A DNA stretch of 64,000 bases from a virus, in the IMG/VR virus record IMGVR_UViG_3300020171_000018, positions 1 to 64,000 of that record; one strand, 5' to 3'. Position numbers and translations under genes: made by a program. The notes beneath the pieces were generated by a model. That model saw only the letters and a list, made by a program, of their open reading frames with translations. It searched no databases and was not told the DNA's origin. Shown one piece after another: positions 15,878-23,453 of the stretch (positions are counted from its first letter, which is position 1; each line of letters starts with the position of its first letter).

Positions 15878-16312
15878 TTACGGGTCAGCCGTGCAGTAAT
15901 GAGTAGGATACCTGATAGCCATGCCGCACCTACCGCACTGGTAGGGAAAGCTCCCAGACGGCTCTGCGGCCTTCGTTGAGGGCCAGACTTGGGTGTGCAA
16001 GCGCCACAGAGCCAAGAACTCGTCTGAGTCCTGGAGCATCTTTTGCTCGTGAAGTGCTCTGTCCATTGGGCCTCCTTTCGTTCTACCACCGAGGCTAACT
16101 GTAGGGGTGGCTATAGGGGTGGGATCCCCTGACTCCTCTACTGTGTGCCCGCTGCCCCCGAATCGCCTCTGGAGGTCCGCCCCGTATGCCTCCGCCTCCC
16201 CCCGGGAGGCGAATCGAATCCCCGGGTTGAACCTTGGTGGGAGCATCCGCAAGACCTCAGACGCATCCCCGACGTACAACCGAGCCTGACCCACCGTGGC
16301 CTGTAGCCTCAT
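15878..16312 (-). CDS. Unknown protein with C-terminal zinc ribbon and possible internal start
   Basis: 144 residues; ATG overlaps the upstream stop (ATGA). The first half has GIRFASRGEAEAYGADLQRR, a pattern common in small phage proteins. The second half ends in CGRCGMAIRYPTHYC, a zinc site. At 16066 an in-frame ATG is preceded by AAAGGAGGCCCA, as strong as any ribosome site here, so a 62-residue short form holding only the zinc domain may also be made. Confidence 0.65.
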   Translation of the reverse strand: MRLQATVGQARLYVGDASEVLRMLPPRFNPGIRFASRGEAEAYGADLQRRFGGSGHTVEESGDPTPIATPTVSLGGRTKGGPMDRALHEQKMLQDSDEFLALWRLHTQVWPSTKAAEPSGSFPYQCGRCGMAIRYPTHYCTADP

Positions 16313-17229
16313 GCCCGCACCTTCTTACGCTCCCGATGTCCCTGAGCTGACATGGCAACCTTGGGCCTGCCCGTTGACCCGTCCAAGGCACTCCGTAACG
16401 ATGATAGCCTTGGGAGTCGAGCCTTGCACACATCCAACACTGTTGGGGGCTGGTAGGCCAAATCATGTCTCCTGCACCAGTCCTGATAAACCGTAGGAGC
16501 ATCCAGCCCCACGGACCTACAGAGGAGCCAGAAGCAGGGGTCTTGAACCTGCCCAATGCCATCCAGTAGGGCCTCTCGAATGAGCTGCCCCATGAGGCGT
16601 AGCACGGACTCCTCCTCAAATTGCCAGCCAGCATTAGTGAGCATTCTAGCGCAGAACGGGCAGAGATTCAGAGTCACCAAGCCTGCCCCACGCTCCAAAA
16701 CTGTGATTGAACTGGTGAGGGCGTTTGAGTGGTTGAGACCCACCAGACACCCACAACCCTGACAATAGAGATGTTGTGTCAACGGAACATCGCAGATTTC
16801 GCAGGCTCTGGGTGCCTTTGGGACGCCCGGAGTGGGGACGCTGACCGCTGCTATCCTTGTCAGGTCTATGAACTGCCCGGTCAGCAGCCCAGCAGCAATT
16901 CCGATGTGTGGGGGTGGGAAGCAGAACACGCCGTCTAGGAGCCGGGCCCAAAGGACCCGCCATTTCACAGCACCGTCGTAGCCCAAGCGTTCTGATAGTG
17001 CCGTGGAGTTGGGGTTGATGCTGTGACCCTGGGCGGTCAGGGACTTCAGAATGCGCTCTCGGGCCCGTGGGAGCCTCTGGGCGTCTATTGAGCGCATCCA
17101 ACGGGCAAGGCCCTCCCAGCTCCTCATTCGGCGGGGGAGGTGCTTGACAGAGGCCGGGGAGTCGTCTGGGATTCGATAGACCTTCCAGATGAGCGTGGGA
17201 GCGGGCGTAGGTGGCAGTGTCGCGGTCAT
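16309..17229 (-). CDS. Unknown protein with two Cys pairs
   Basis: 306 residues from ATG 17229, one base after the TAG of the upstream gene; a longer frame would overlap it. Two CxxC sites frame the middle (CEICDVPLTQHLYCQGCGC and CPFCARM), probably binding two zinc ions. The rest is helical. It directly follows the RAMP-like gene in the same transcript, so the two may act together. Function unknown. Confidence 0.6.
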   Translation of the reverse strand: MTATLPPTPAPTLIWKVYRIPDDSPASVKHLPRRMRSWEGLARWMRSIDAQRLPRARERILKSLTAQGHSINPNSTALSERLGYDGAVKWRVLWARLLDGVFCFPPPHIGIAAGLLTGQFIDLTRIAAVSVPTPGVPKAPRACEICDVPLTQHLYCQGCGCLVGLNHSNALTSSITVLERGAGLVTLNLCPFCARMLTNAGWQFEEESVLRLMGQLIREALLDGIGQVQDPCFWLLCRSVGLDAPTVYQDWCRRHDLAYQPPTVLDVCKARLPRLSSLRSALDGSTGRPKVAMSAQGHRERKKVRA

Positions 17230-17230
17230 G

Positions 17231-17971
17231 CTAACCCTCGCCCACCTGCACATCGCCCCAAACATCAGCGGGCTCCACTACTGTGGCCTCCCCCAACTCG
17301 AAGGTGTAGCGCCCCATGCCGCGACCTCGGCCACCCCCAATGCCGTGGATGGCCCCGTAGTTCAGGATGGACCCCAGTATAGACCGCCCCCCTTTCCCCG
17401 CCCACCGGGGGTCGTTGACCACATAGAGCCTGAACTGTAACTCTACCCCCAGTGCGAACTCGGCGCGGCGGATGCTGCTTATCCTGCCCATCTTGTACAC
17501 ATCGGAGTGGGCAGGCCACGTCTCCACCTCTACCTTGCAGCCCGCCGGGAGGTAGATGCGCTCGGGCCGCACGAACACCGTCCGAGTGATGAGCTGCTGG
17601 AGGCCCCAGATGCCCAGCGCACGCGACAGGGCCTCACCACAATCTCTGAGGTGACCGCGGACGAAGTTGTCGTGGATGAACGGGTGCTGCTGTTCATCCC
17701 GGCGGAACACCGCCATCGGCTCTGGGGGCGGTTCGGCGGCGCCAGCCTCCTGCTCGACCTGCGCCTTGAGCTCATCCATTGGCTTGATGGGTTCCCCAGC
17801 CGCCAACCGAGCCGCTAGATCCGGCTCGCTGGGTTGGTTCCGCAACTGGTATGCAATGCTCTCCGGGTTGCTCGCCGTCGTGGCGTGCAGGGGACCGCGC
17901 ATCGTGAGGGTCACTGGGTATCTTGTGAACTTGAGTTCCTTGATTTCCTTGGGCTCCTTTGTCTCTGCCAT
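17231..17971 (-). CDS. Protein with RAMP-like glycine-rich loop
   Basis: 246 residues, ATG with AAGGAGGGTAGG. Near residues 213-228 it has IHGIGGGRGRGMGRYTFEL, a glycine- and arginine-rich loop followed by a strand, resembling the G-loop of the RAMP fold (Cas5/6/7-type proteins). Upstream are FIHDNFVRGHLRDCGEAL and a beta-rich middle. RAMP proteins bind RNA; I have seen similar loops in uncharacterised phage proteins. No CRISPR genes or array lie nearby, so an RNA-binding role is only inferred from the loop. Confidence 0.55.
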   Translation of the reverse strand: MAETKEPKEIKELKFTRYPVTLTMRGPLHATTASNPESIAYQLRNQPSEPDLAARLAAGEPIKPMDELKAQVEQEAGAAEPPPEPMAVFRRDEQQHPFIHDNFVRGHLRDCGEALSRALGIWGLQQLITRTVFVRPERIYLPAGCKVEVETWPAHSDVYKMGRISSIRRAEFALGVELQFRLYVVNDPRWAGKGGRSILGSILNYGAIHGIGGGRGRGMGRYTFELGEATVVEPADVWGDVQVGEG

Positions 17972-17984
17972 GTCCTACCCTCCT

Positions 17985-18955
17985 TAGCTATTTTGCTCTA
18001 TCCGTTCCGCTCCTGTCCTATCCAGTCGCCAGCCTAGCCCCGCCTTTCCTGCCCTAACCGTCCGCCGTCCTGACCGTTCCCATCTTGGCCGACCGCCACT
18101 TGGCCCATGCCGGCCCCAGCCCGCCCGTTCGTCGCCCTGACCACGCCCACCTCGCCCTACCCGTTCGCCAGCCTACCCTCTCCTCGCCAATCTGCTCGCC
18201 TACCCATCCTGTCCCTGCCGTACCGTCCCCAACCCTTCCGTTCGCCGCCCTGACCGTGCCTGACCTAACCGTCCCACGCCAGCCGCCTTCCTGCCCTTGT
18301 CTCGCTAACCCTGCCCTCTCGCCAGCCTGACCAGCCTCAGCCCAGCCCGTCCGCCCGCCAACCCGTCCGCTCCGTCCCCGGCCTCCCGCCAGCCTGTCCT
18401 CTCCCGACCATTCGCCAGCCTGCCCATCCCTGGCCCCTCCCACCCTCTCACCAGCCTACCCGGACCGACCCTCACCTAACGCCAGCCCAACCTCTCCCAT
18501 CCCGCCCTTTCGCAGCCTTTCCATCCCATCCCCATCGCCTACCCTACCCAATCCTCGCCTGCCCCATCGCCGACCTGCCCTTCCGCCAGCCCAGCCCTGC
18601 CGGCCCCACACCGCCCCGGCCGCCAACCTCACCAAGCCGCACGTCCCCTTTCCTACCGCCAGCCTGTCCTATCCTATCCAGTCCCGACCTAGCGTAGCGC
18701 CTCCGTGGCCGCTCCGCCCGTGTCGCTTCGCCGCCCGTACCCGACCTTGCCAAGCCCATCGCCAGCCTATCTTAGCCTGACCTATCGACTCGCCGCCCTA
18801 CCCCCTCTTGCCCGTCCGCCATCCTATCCGCACCCTCCTAGCCCCTGCCGTTCGTCAGCCTACCCTCTCCTGACTACCCTATGCCCGACCTTCCGCCTAC
18901 CTAGCCCATCCAGCCCTACCCTAGCGCCACCCCCTCCTTTCCACACTGGGCCTAT
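17985..18955. repeat. Pyrimidine-rich degenerate repeat tract without genes
   Basis: Nearly one kilobase without a credible gene. The plus strand is dominated by C and T, and the heptamer GCCAGCC recurs about a dozen times (for example near 18022, 18165, 18391, 18588, 18658, 18760), often followed by TACCC or TGTCC, at irregular spacings of a few tens of bases. The other strand is a dense series of short G-runs. Open frames here are low-complexity Pro/Ser/Thr products and are not credible. It could be a replication or packaging region, a transcribed purine-rich leader for 17231-17971, or decayed repeats. Confidence 0.7.
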
Positions 18956-18968
18956 TGCCCATCAGACG

Positions 18969-19460
18969 TTACTCCGCCCAACCAGCAGGTGTGTGAACCC
19001 GGCCAGTGTCCCTGTCCACCACTGAGATGATGCGCCCCCGCTCGTCTCGGTCTACTAGGAATCGGTCTGGTTGTTTGCTCAGGGACAGGGTTTGCTCCCA
19101 CTCAGCGTTGAAGGCGTTGAATCGGTCTGGCTGGCCTAGCAGCAGCGATCCCAGCATGGCCTTGGCCTTGGCCCGCCAGCAGGTGCAGCGGTTGGACAGG
19201 CTGGCCATCATTCCGCAATCCCTAGCGTGGTCATACCGTCCCTGCTCCAAGGCACCATGCAGTATCATTTGGAGCGTCGGCCCGTCCACCTGTACGGCGT
19301 CGGCGTTGGCGCCAGCCACGTTGCCTGCTAGGTGCTCCGCTAGAGTTGGCGCATCTAGGACGAACATATCGCCTAGTTTGTGAACCAATATTTGCCGCTC
19401 GAACCAGGCGGCGTCGGGCACACGCTGGACTAGGGTGATGGACGGGCGCTGCGTGCTCAT
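18969..19460 (-). CDS. Unknown protein
   Basis: 163 residues from ATG 19460, two bases after the upstream stop; the longer frame from 19541 would overlap that gene. The helical middle contains CGMMASLSNRCTCWRAKAKA, and the end is VDRDERGRIISVVDRDTGR. I do not recognise the family. First gene downstream of a run of three coupled small genes. Confidence 0.6.
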   Translation of the reverse strand: MSTQRPSITLVQRVPDAAWFERQILVHKLGDMFVLDAPTLAEHLAGNVAGANADAVQVDGPTLQMILHGALEQGRYDHARDCGMMASLSNRCTCWRAKAKAMLGSLLLGQPDRFNAFNAEWEQTLSLSKQPDRFLVDRDERGRIISVVDRDTGRVHTPAGWAE

Positions 19461-19461
19461 G

Positions 19462-19683
19462 CTAGTTACACTCCCTCTCCGCCCTGGCTTGCCTGATGGC
19501 CTGCACCGCAGCGGCGTAGGGGCAGTCCTTAGTGTGGGCAATAGTCGCGGGGGAACCTGCTCGGTTGCCGCATGTCACGCAGGTAGCTAGGTCGTCGGCC
19601 TTGAATCCCTGGGTGTAGCCGACGCAGCGAAAATAGAACCACTCTGCAGCCTCTAGGAGCGTCATGGTGCGCTCTGTGCTCAC
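19462..19683 (-). CDS. Small zinc-binding protein
   Basis: 73 residues. GTG start overlapping the previous TGA, with AAGGAGGTGG upstream. CVTCGN and HTKDCPY give a CxxC...HxxxxC zinc site. Function unknown. Confidence 0.6.
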   Translation of the reverse strand: MSTERTMTLLEAAEWFYFRCVGYTQGFKADDLATCVTCGNRAGSPATIAHTKDCPYAAAVQAIRQARAERECN

Positions 19684-19880
19684 GAGTCCACCTCCTTCAG
19701 GATGCGTTCGAGGATCGAATACTCAGCGTCTTCATCTCCGGCACTATGCCCATCGAACCCCATCGAGCGAAGGTGTGCTAGGCGCTCGCACACCAGCCGC
19801 CCGATGCGCTCGTGGCGCTGGCGGAGGGCTTCGGTTCGCAATGAGTCTTGGTGCTGTTCCCAGAGTGGCTTGCTGGTCAT
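19680..19880 (-). CDS. Small helical protein
   Basis: 66 residues, GTAAGGAGGG before ATG. Charged helix (LRTEALRQRHERIGRLVCER) and an acidic end. Function unknown. It is coupled to the next gene by a GTGA overlap. Confidence 0.6.
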   Translation of the reverse strand: MTSKPLWEQHQDSLRTEALRQRHERIGRLVCERLAHLRSMGFDGHSAGDEDAEYSILERILKEVDS

Positions 19881-19891
19881 GCCGTCCCTCC

Positions 19892-20164
19892 TTACAGGCT
19901 GTGTGTCTTGGTCTCTTGTGCTGGGGTCCCACTGCGACGCCTTACCTCACGGCAGGTCGGATTCCAGGAGGGTAGCCCCCAGCGGGCTGAGGAGTCTTGG
20001 TAACGGTACTCCCCCACCGCCATGCCTTTACCTATCATGGCAGGCTGGGTCTGTCTTTGCCCCGTCCCCAGCGCGGGTCTGGCTGTACATGTTTGGGTGG
20101 GTTGGCCGATGTCCCACTTGCAGCACCACTCCATCAGGGGTGCCGAGCCTGCCGCTTGCGCCAC
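19892..20164 (-). CDS. Doubtful small protein in the leader of promoter 20236
   Basis: A 90-residue frame from GTG 20164 with AAGGAG about 13 bases upstream. CCKWDIGQPTQTC could be a zinc site, but composition elsewhere is ordinary and the ribosome site is poorly spaced. The alternative is that 19881-20235 is an untranslated leader of about 350 bases. Confidence 0.3.
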   Translation of the reverse strand: MAQAAGSAPLMEWCCKWDIGQPTQTCTARPALGTGQRQTQPAMIGKGMAVGEYRYQDSSARWGLPSWNPTCREVRRRSGTPAQETKTHSL

Positions 20165-20235
20165 TGGGAGGCAGGGTCTCCTTTTGGTGGTGGCCGCCAG
20201 TTGAGGGCTGGGTGTCCTTGCCTTCAACAGTTATC

Positions 20236-20283
20236 ACATTATCAGGAATTGCTTTCCCTGTCAAGACCCTCCACCCCCCAATT
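20236..20283 (-). promoter_or_regulatory. Sigma70-type promoter with upstream G-box
   Basis: On the minus strand, TTGACA at 20264-20259, 17-base spacer, TAATGT at 20241-20236 (or GATAAT two bases earlier). Nine bases upstream of the -35 box is AATTGGGGGG (20283-20274). The same box at the same distance precedes the plus-strand promoter at 23100, so this looks like a phage promoter family. It would drive 19680-19880 and genes below it. Confidence 0.65.
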
Positions 20284-20327
20284 TAGCCCCAGTTTCCCAA
20301 CTCCCTCTCCCCCCTACACCCCTTTCC

Positions 20328-20345
20328 TGATAAGGGGGCTTATCA
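20328..20345. promoter_or_regulatory. Perfect palindrome TGATAAG-GGGG-CTTATCA
   Basis: Seven-base arms with a four-base centre, between the end of the sigma-like gene and the promoter at 20264. It could be a repressor operator or a hairpin ending the sigma-like gene. There is no T-run after it on the minus strand. Confidence 0.45.
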
Positions 20346-20373
20346 ACACCCCTTGAACTCTCCGTCCTCCCCC

Positions 20374-20763
20374 TCATTCCCCTCTCGGAAGGCCGTTCTG
20401 CGGAGGAAGGGCCCCGCTGTGCTCTATATGCCGCTTGAGGCGCCAGCAGGCATTCCGCGCTATCTGACGAACCCTCTCCCTGCTAATAGTGGCTCCTGTT
20501 GGCGCTACCGGTTTAGAGAACTGGTTGTAGGGCAGTCTGGGGATCATTACCTTGATCTCGTTAAGCGTCTTGGGAGCTTGCCCATCCAGGCCAAAATACA
20601 GCGTCAATACCTGCCGCATCCGTTTGGGCAAACTCGCCAGCCCCTCCCTAAGCAGCTCTTCCAAGGCCTCTCCGCATGGATACTGGCCCTCGTGGACGTG
20701 CGCGACATACTGCATATGTTTGAACAGCCTCCTCCAGCATTCACCTGATACAGCGTCGGCCAT
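20374..20763 (-). CDS. Sigma70 region 4-like protein
   Basis: 129 residues, GGAAG before ATG. Residues about 44-115 match sigma70 region 4: LPKRMRQVLTLYFGLDG, then TLNEI, then the recognition helix-turn-helix ISRERVRQIARNACWRLKR. This region binds the -35 box and the flap of RNA polymerase. Regions 1-3 are absent. Between the two halves is an insert of about 15 residues (PRLPYNQFSKPVAP). It may redirect host RNA polymerase to phage promoters. It stands just upstream of the palindrome and the G-box promoter. Confidence 0.7.
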   Translation of the reverse strand: MADAVSGECWRRLFKHMQYVAHVHEGQYPCGEALEELLREGLASLPKRMRQVLTLYFGLDGQAPKTLNEIKVMIPRLPYNQFSKPVAPTGATISRERVRQIARNACWRLKRHIEHSGALPPQNGLPRGE

Positions 20764-20789
20764 TTTTACTTCCTTCCCTATCCGTTGGG

Positions 20790-21584
20790 TTAGGCACTCC
20801 CGCCGCGCTCCCTGCTGGCCTCAATGCCCTGTTCGACCTCTGCCAGCTCCTCCAACGACTCCCCATCCCTGAACACTACTAGCTCCTCCCCCGCCAACCC
20901 CTCCCCCGCCAGCCCCCGCTCCACCAGTTCTCGCTCTGCCTCCATCTCGTTTATGCGGTAGTACGCCCCCCGAACCCCGCCGGAGAACATGCTCTCAGTC
21001 TTACACTTGAGGCAGACCCCGGAGCAGGCCCCGTTGGCGTCGTAGGGACTGCTAAGACGCCAGTGATGGGGGGTTCCGTCCGGGCAGAAGTGCCTTGGGT
21101 CTGTCTTGGGGTCTGTCCTGAGGTCTGTCTTGCCCAGCCCGCCCTGCTTGTCAGTGGTTCGGGGCTGGGGCACCCCTGTGGGTCTCCGTGCCTTAGCGCC
21201 CTTACGACGCCTATATGGAATGAAGTACCCGGTCATCAAACGCCTCCAAGTGTGATAGATGTGATAGAGCATCAGGTCCCAAACAGCCACCCACTGGGGC
21301 CTTTTAGAACGCCTGACCTGTTCTACCTGAGCCAAGACCGAGAACAGCAGGCCCCGGTGGTAGAGGAGCTGGTCAACCCAGGATTGCCTCTCTGCCAGCC
21401 TGCAGACCTTCACATGGGCCTCGATGACCCCCTCAGACTGCTTGCTGGGTTGGGTCCACCCGTGGAACAGCAACTCCCCACAGTATGGGCAGGAGAACCG
21501 AAGCCAGCCCCGGCCAGAGGACAGACTGACCTCTACGCGGGGGGTTCGAATGGATCCCAACTTTGACCTGCTACGGGTTGGCAT
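20790..21584 (-). CDS. Unknown zinc-binding protein
   Basis: 264 residues from ATG 21584, which overlaps the upstream stop; a longer frame from 21629 is unlikely. CPYCGELLFHGW with a later HVKVC forms one zinc site, and CSGVCLKCKTES another. A helical part between them and an acidic coiled end (LEELAEVEQGIEAS) complete it. Function unknown; it lies between the sigma-like and deoxyribosyltransferase genes. Confidence 0.6.
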   Translation of the reverse strand: MPTRSRSKLGSIRTPRVEVSLSSGRGWLRFSCPYCGELLFHGWTQPSKQSEGVIEAHVKVCRLAERQSWVDQLLYHRGLLFSVLAQVEQVRRSKRPQWVAVWDLMLYHIYHTWRRLMTGYFIPYRRRKGAKARRPTGVPQPRTTDKQGGLGKTDLRTDPKTDPRHFCPDGTPHHWRLSSPYDANGACSGVCLKCKTESMFSGGVRGAYYRINEMEAERELVERGLAGEGLAGEELVVFRDGESLEELAEVEQGIEASRERGGSA

Positions 21585-22041
21585 GGGCCTGTTGCTCCCC
21601 GTTGCTCTGGTACAGGCTGAGCGCCCCAAAGAGTTCCAGCGTAGTTCCGCACAGGAAGTCGGCCAGCCCGTACATCACGTCCCACTCTCCAACCACCCAT
21701 CCACCCTCTGGGGCCAGTATCCATAACCCCTTGCCTTGGCCCTTGGCATACCCTCCCTCGAGGTGAGCAGACTTCCCAGAGGGCAGGATCAGTACCACCC
21801 CATCACACCAGTCCAGCCACTTCTTGTCTTCGTAGTAGGCGTGCTGGGCCTCGGGCTGGAACAGGAACTCGGGGGCGGTTAGCCGGCCCCCATCAGGGAG
21901 TTCCTTGACCGCACTGAACACGTATCGGCCAGTGGATGTGTCGCAGAAGCAGTCAACCTCATGGCCTTTGCTGCGAAGGAGTTGAGCGAGGGCCAAGACG
22001 CGGGACTCGTTCCTCCAACTGCTAGCGATGTAGAGTCTCAT
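21571..22041 (-). CDS. Nucleoside 2-deoxyribosyltransferase-like protein
   Basis: 156 residues, AGAGGGTAGC before ATG 22041. Family pattern: MRLYIASSWRNESRVLALAQ at the start, WLDWCDGVVLILPSGKSAHL with the catalytic-type Glu95 (HLEGGYA), then GLWIL. These enzymes move deoxyribose between bases in nucleotide salvage; phage members may alter the nucleotide pool or degrade signal nucleotides. The related TIR/SIR-like folds are an alternative, but the Glu in a GxxAHxExG context favours this family. Confidence 0.75.
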   Translation of the reverse strand: MRLYIASSWRNESRVLALAQLLRSKGHEVDCFCDTSTGRYVFSAVKELPDGGRLTAPEFLFQPEAQHAYYEDKKWLDWCDGVVLILPSGKSAHLEGGYAKGQGKGLWILAPEGGWVVGEWDVMYGLADFLCGTTLELFGALSLYQSNGEQQAHANP

Positions 22042-22042
22042 G

Positions 22043-22195
22043 CTACCCTCTGACCTGTTCTTGAGCCTTCTTGCCCCTCCAAGGGCACTTTCTACACGCC
22101 CAATCCTGCGTCCGCTGGCGCCACTCAACGAGGGCACCGCAGGCCGGGCACTTGGGCCTGCCTGGAACCTCTGAGGCAACTGTGGTCTTATTCAC
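22043..22195 (-). CDS. 50-residue zinc ribbon protein
   Basis: GTG start with GGGGAG upstream; stops one base before the next gene. CPACGALVEW and CRKCPWRG form a standard zinc ribbon of the kind seen in many small phage proteins. Confidence 0.65.
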   Translation of the reverse strand: MNKTTVASEVPGRPKCPACGALVEWRQRTQDWACRKCPWRGKKAQEQVRG

Positions 22196-22273
22196 GGGTC
22201 AACTCCCCTTCTTGAAAATGAGGTAGAAGCAGTGTTTCCTTCCTAGCCAACTTGTCTCGTCTAATGAGCGCCA

Positions 22274-22552
22274 TTAGCTAGCTGCTGTTTCCAAGAGACT
22301 CCATATTGGGTTCTCCTTCAGTCCCATCCTACACCCATAGATTTTGCTGTGGTCGAAAGCCCCCTCCTTGAAAATGAGTCTGCCAATTTGGATACCATCG
22401 GGATTGGTCACAAATACACTCCCCCACATAGGCGTCCCGTAGTATGGTAGTCGTGAGCCGACTTTGCCAACGGTGAAGCGGTAACTTGGGAACTCTTGCC
22501 CCAAAGATAGGGCCTTCGCCTGCATTGAGTCCTCGCACTTGTGCCAATCCAT
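22274..22552 (-). CDS. Unknown small protein
   Basis: 92 residues, AAGGAGATATGAT before ATG. Beta-rich (FTVGKVGSRLPYYGTPMWGS, then VFVTNPDGIQIGRLIFKEG). No family recognised. Confidence 0.6.
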   Translation of the reverse strand: MDWHKCEDSMQAKALSLGQEFPSYRFTVGKVGSRLPYYGTPMWGSVFVTNPDGIQIGRLIFKEGAFDHSKIYGCRMGLKENPIWSLLETAAS

Positions 22553-22553
22553 A

Positions 22554-22640
22554 TCATATCTCCTTACGGTACTTGTACTTCCTCTCAGTGGAATCCCACT
22601 CTATGTAACCCTTCGAGACCGCCCCGCTTGCCCTATCCAT
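22554..22640 (-). CDS. Possible 28-residue protein
   Basis: ATG 22640 overlaps the stop of the upstream gene (ATGGATAG), suggesting coupled translation. Product MDRASGAVSKGYIEWDSTER plus a basic end. A frame starting at 22784 also exists but would lie inside the upstream gene. Confidence 0.45.
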   Translation of the reverse strand: MDRASGAVSKGYIEWDSTERKYKYRKEI

Positions 22641-22971
22641 GAGCCGGATCTTCGGGCTTGACCGCTGCTCCGGGTATGGGGTTGCCACGAAACCTGTTTG
22701 CGGCCAACTTGCTGGCGGGGCGGTAAGAGATGCTGTCTCCCCTTGCACCCTCTGGCAGGTCTGACGGCTTAGCAATCCTGACAAATGACTCGCTGGGCGC
22801 TTGGATAGGATAGCGGGTCAGCAGGTACTTCCCCGTTGCGGGCCCGGCTGTGACCTGGGCAAGGAGGCATAGCGTACCCTTGCTGCGCCAAGTCTTAACC
22901 ACCGCAGTGGAGGCGTAGTAGCCACTCGGAGCGAAGTCAGCCTTTTTTAGGTCTCGCAGTCGAATGGTCAT
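22633..22971 (-). CDS. Unknown protein, first gene of the leftward operon
   Basis: 112 residues, AAGGAGGCTCC before ATG. Beta-rich middle (GTLCLLAQVTAGPATGKYLL, then TRYPIQ) and a Pro/Gly-rich end. It is the first gene behind the minus-strand promoter at 23033-23061. Phage regulators often sit here, but no helix-turn-helix is evident. Confidence 0.6.
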   Translation of the reverse strand: MTIRLRDLKKADFAPSGYYASTAVVKTWRSKGTLCLLAQVTAGPATGKYLLTRYPIQAPSESFVRIAKPSDLPEGARGDSISYRPASKLAANRFRGNPIPGAAVKPEDPAHG

Positions 22972-23032
22972 GGAGCCTCCTTGTACCCGTAGTCAGGCAT
23001 CTATCTCTCCCACTCTCGCCAGCGTTTCCCCT

Positions 23033-23061
23033 AGCATATCACCAACTGAAAACCCTGTCAA
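23033..23061 (-). promoter_or_regulatory. Leftward sigma70-type promoter
   Basis: TTGACA at 23061-23056, a 17-base spacer and TATGCT at 23038-23033 on the minus strand. It faces away from the plus-strand promoter at 23100 and would start the leftward operon with 22633-22971, leaving a leader of about 55 bases. Confidence 0.7.
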
Positions 23062-23080
23062 GGGGCCAAAACTCGTACAA

Positions 23081-23128
23081 AATTGGGGGGTAAAGGGTAT
23101 TGACATTGTGTGAAAGGGGGTGTACTAT
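23081..23128 (+). promoter_or_regulatory. Rightward promoter with upstream G-box
   Basis: TTGACA at 23100-23105, 17-base spacer, TACTAT at 23123-23128. AATTGGGGGG at 23081-23090 lies nine bases before the -35 box, exactly as at the 20264 promoter, and AGGGT in the gap is also shared. The spacer has GAAAGGGGGT, similar to the promoter at 45504-45533. It drives the plus-strand accessory cluster. Confidence 0.75.
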
Positions 23129-23168
23129 TTCAGTGTACAGCGAGAGAATAGAAGGAGGGGGAGCGGCA

Positions 23169-23378
23169 ATGAGGAAGACGATGCTGACAGTCCGGGAGCA
23201 AAGGTTCGTGAACAACTTTGTGGGGTCGGAAGCGGGCCCCTACTGGCGCGCCAACTTGGAGGCTGACCTCGCCAGCTACCGCTACCCCCACACAGCAGCG
23301 GTGAGGGCGACCGTTGCGCGGTTGCAGGAGCAATACAACGCCACGGGGGCTTTCACACCCCTGCCCGAAACAATCTAG
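23169..23378 (+). CDS. Small unknown protein, first of rightward operon
   Basis: 69 residues, AGGAGGGGGAGCGGCA before ATG. LTVREQRFVNNFVGSEAGPY and a helical remainder. Function unknown; immediate neighbour of the rightward promoter. Confidence 0.6.
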   Translation: MRKTMLTVREQRFVNNFVGSEAGPYWRANLEADLASYRYPHTAAVRATVARLQEQYNATGAFTPLPETI

Positions 23379-23386
23379 CAGAGCCA

Positions 23387-23437
23387 CCCCTTGCCCAGCG
23401 CAAGGGGCTAATGCCCAGCCCGGTGGCAAGGCCGGGC
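23387..23437 (+). promoter_or_regulatory. Double hairpin leader
   Basis: CCCCTTG (23387-23393) pairs with CAAGGGG (23401-23407), then GCCCGG (23418-23423) pairs with CCGGGC (23432-23437) around the loop TGGCAAGG. The AAGAAGGA ribosome site of the next gene follows directly. Related loops occur at 24938 and 25160, so these may be regulated ribosome sites or RNA-processing sites. Confidence 0.5.
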
Positions 23438-23453
23438 AGAAAGAAGGAATGAC

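Noticed and set aside
18705-19025. 106-codon plus-strand open frame in the repeat tract
   Set aside because: Product is low-complexity Pro/Ser/Leu with no ribosome site; a by-product of the pyrimidine-rich sequence.
20028-20264. 78-codon minus-strand frame starting at 20264
   Set aside because: Its ATG would overlap the -35 box of a good promoter and it has no ribosome site.
21541-21553. GGGTTCGAATGG resembling a tRNA T-arm
   Set aside because: The flanking stems do not pair, and it lies in the coding sequence of 20790-21584.
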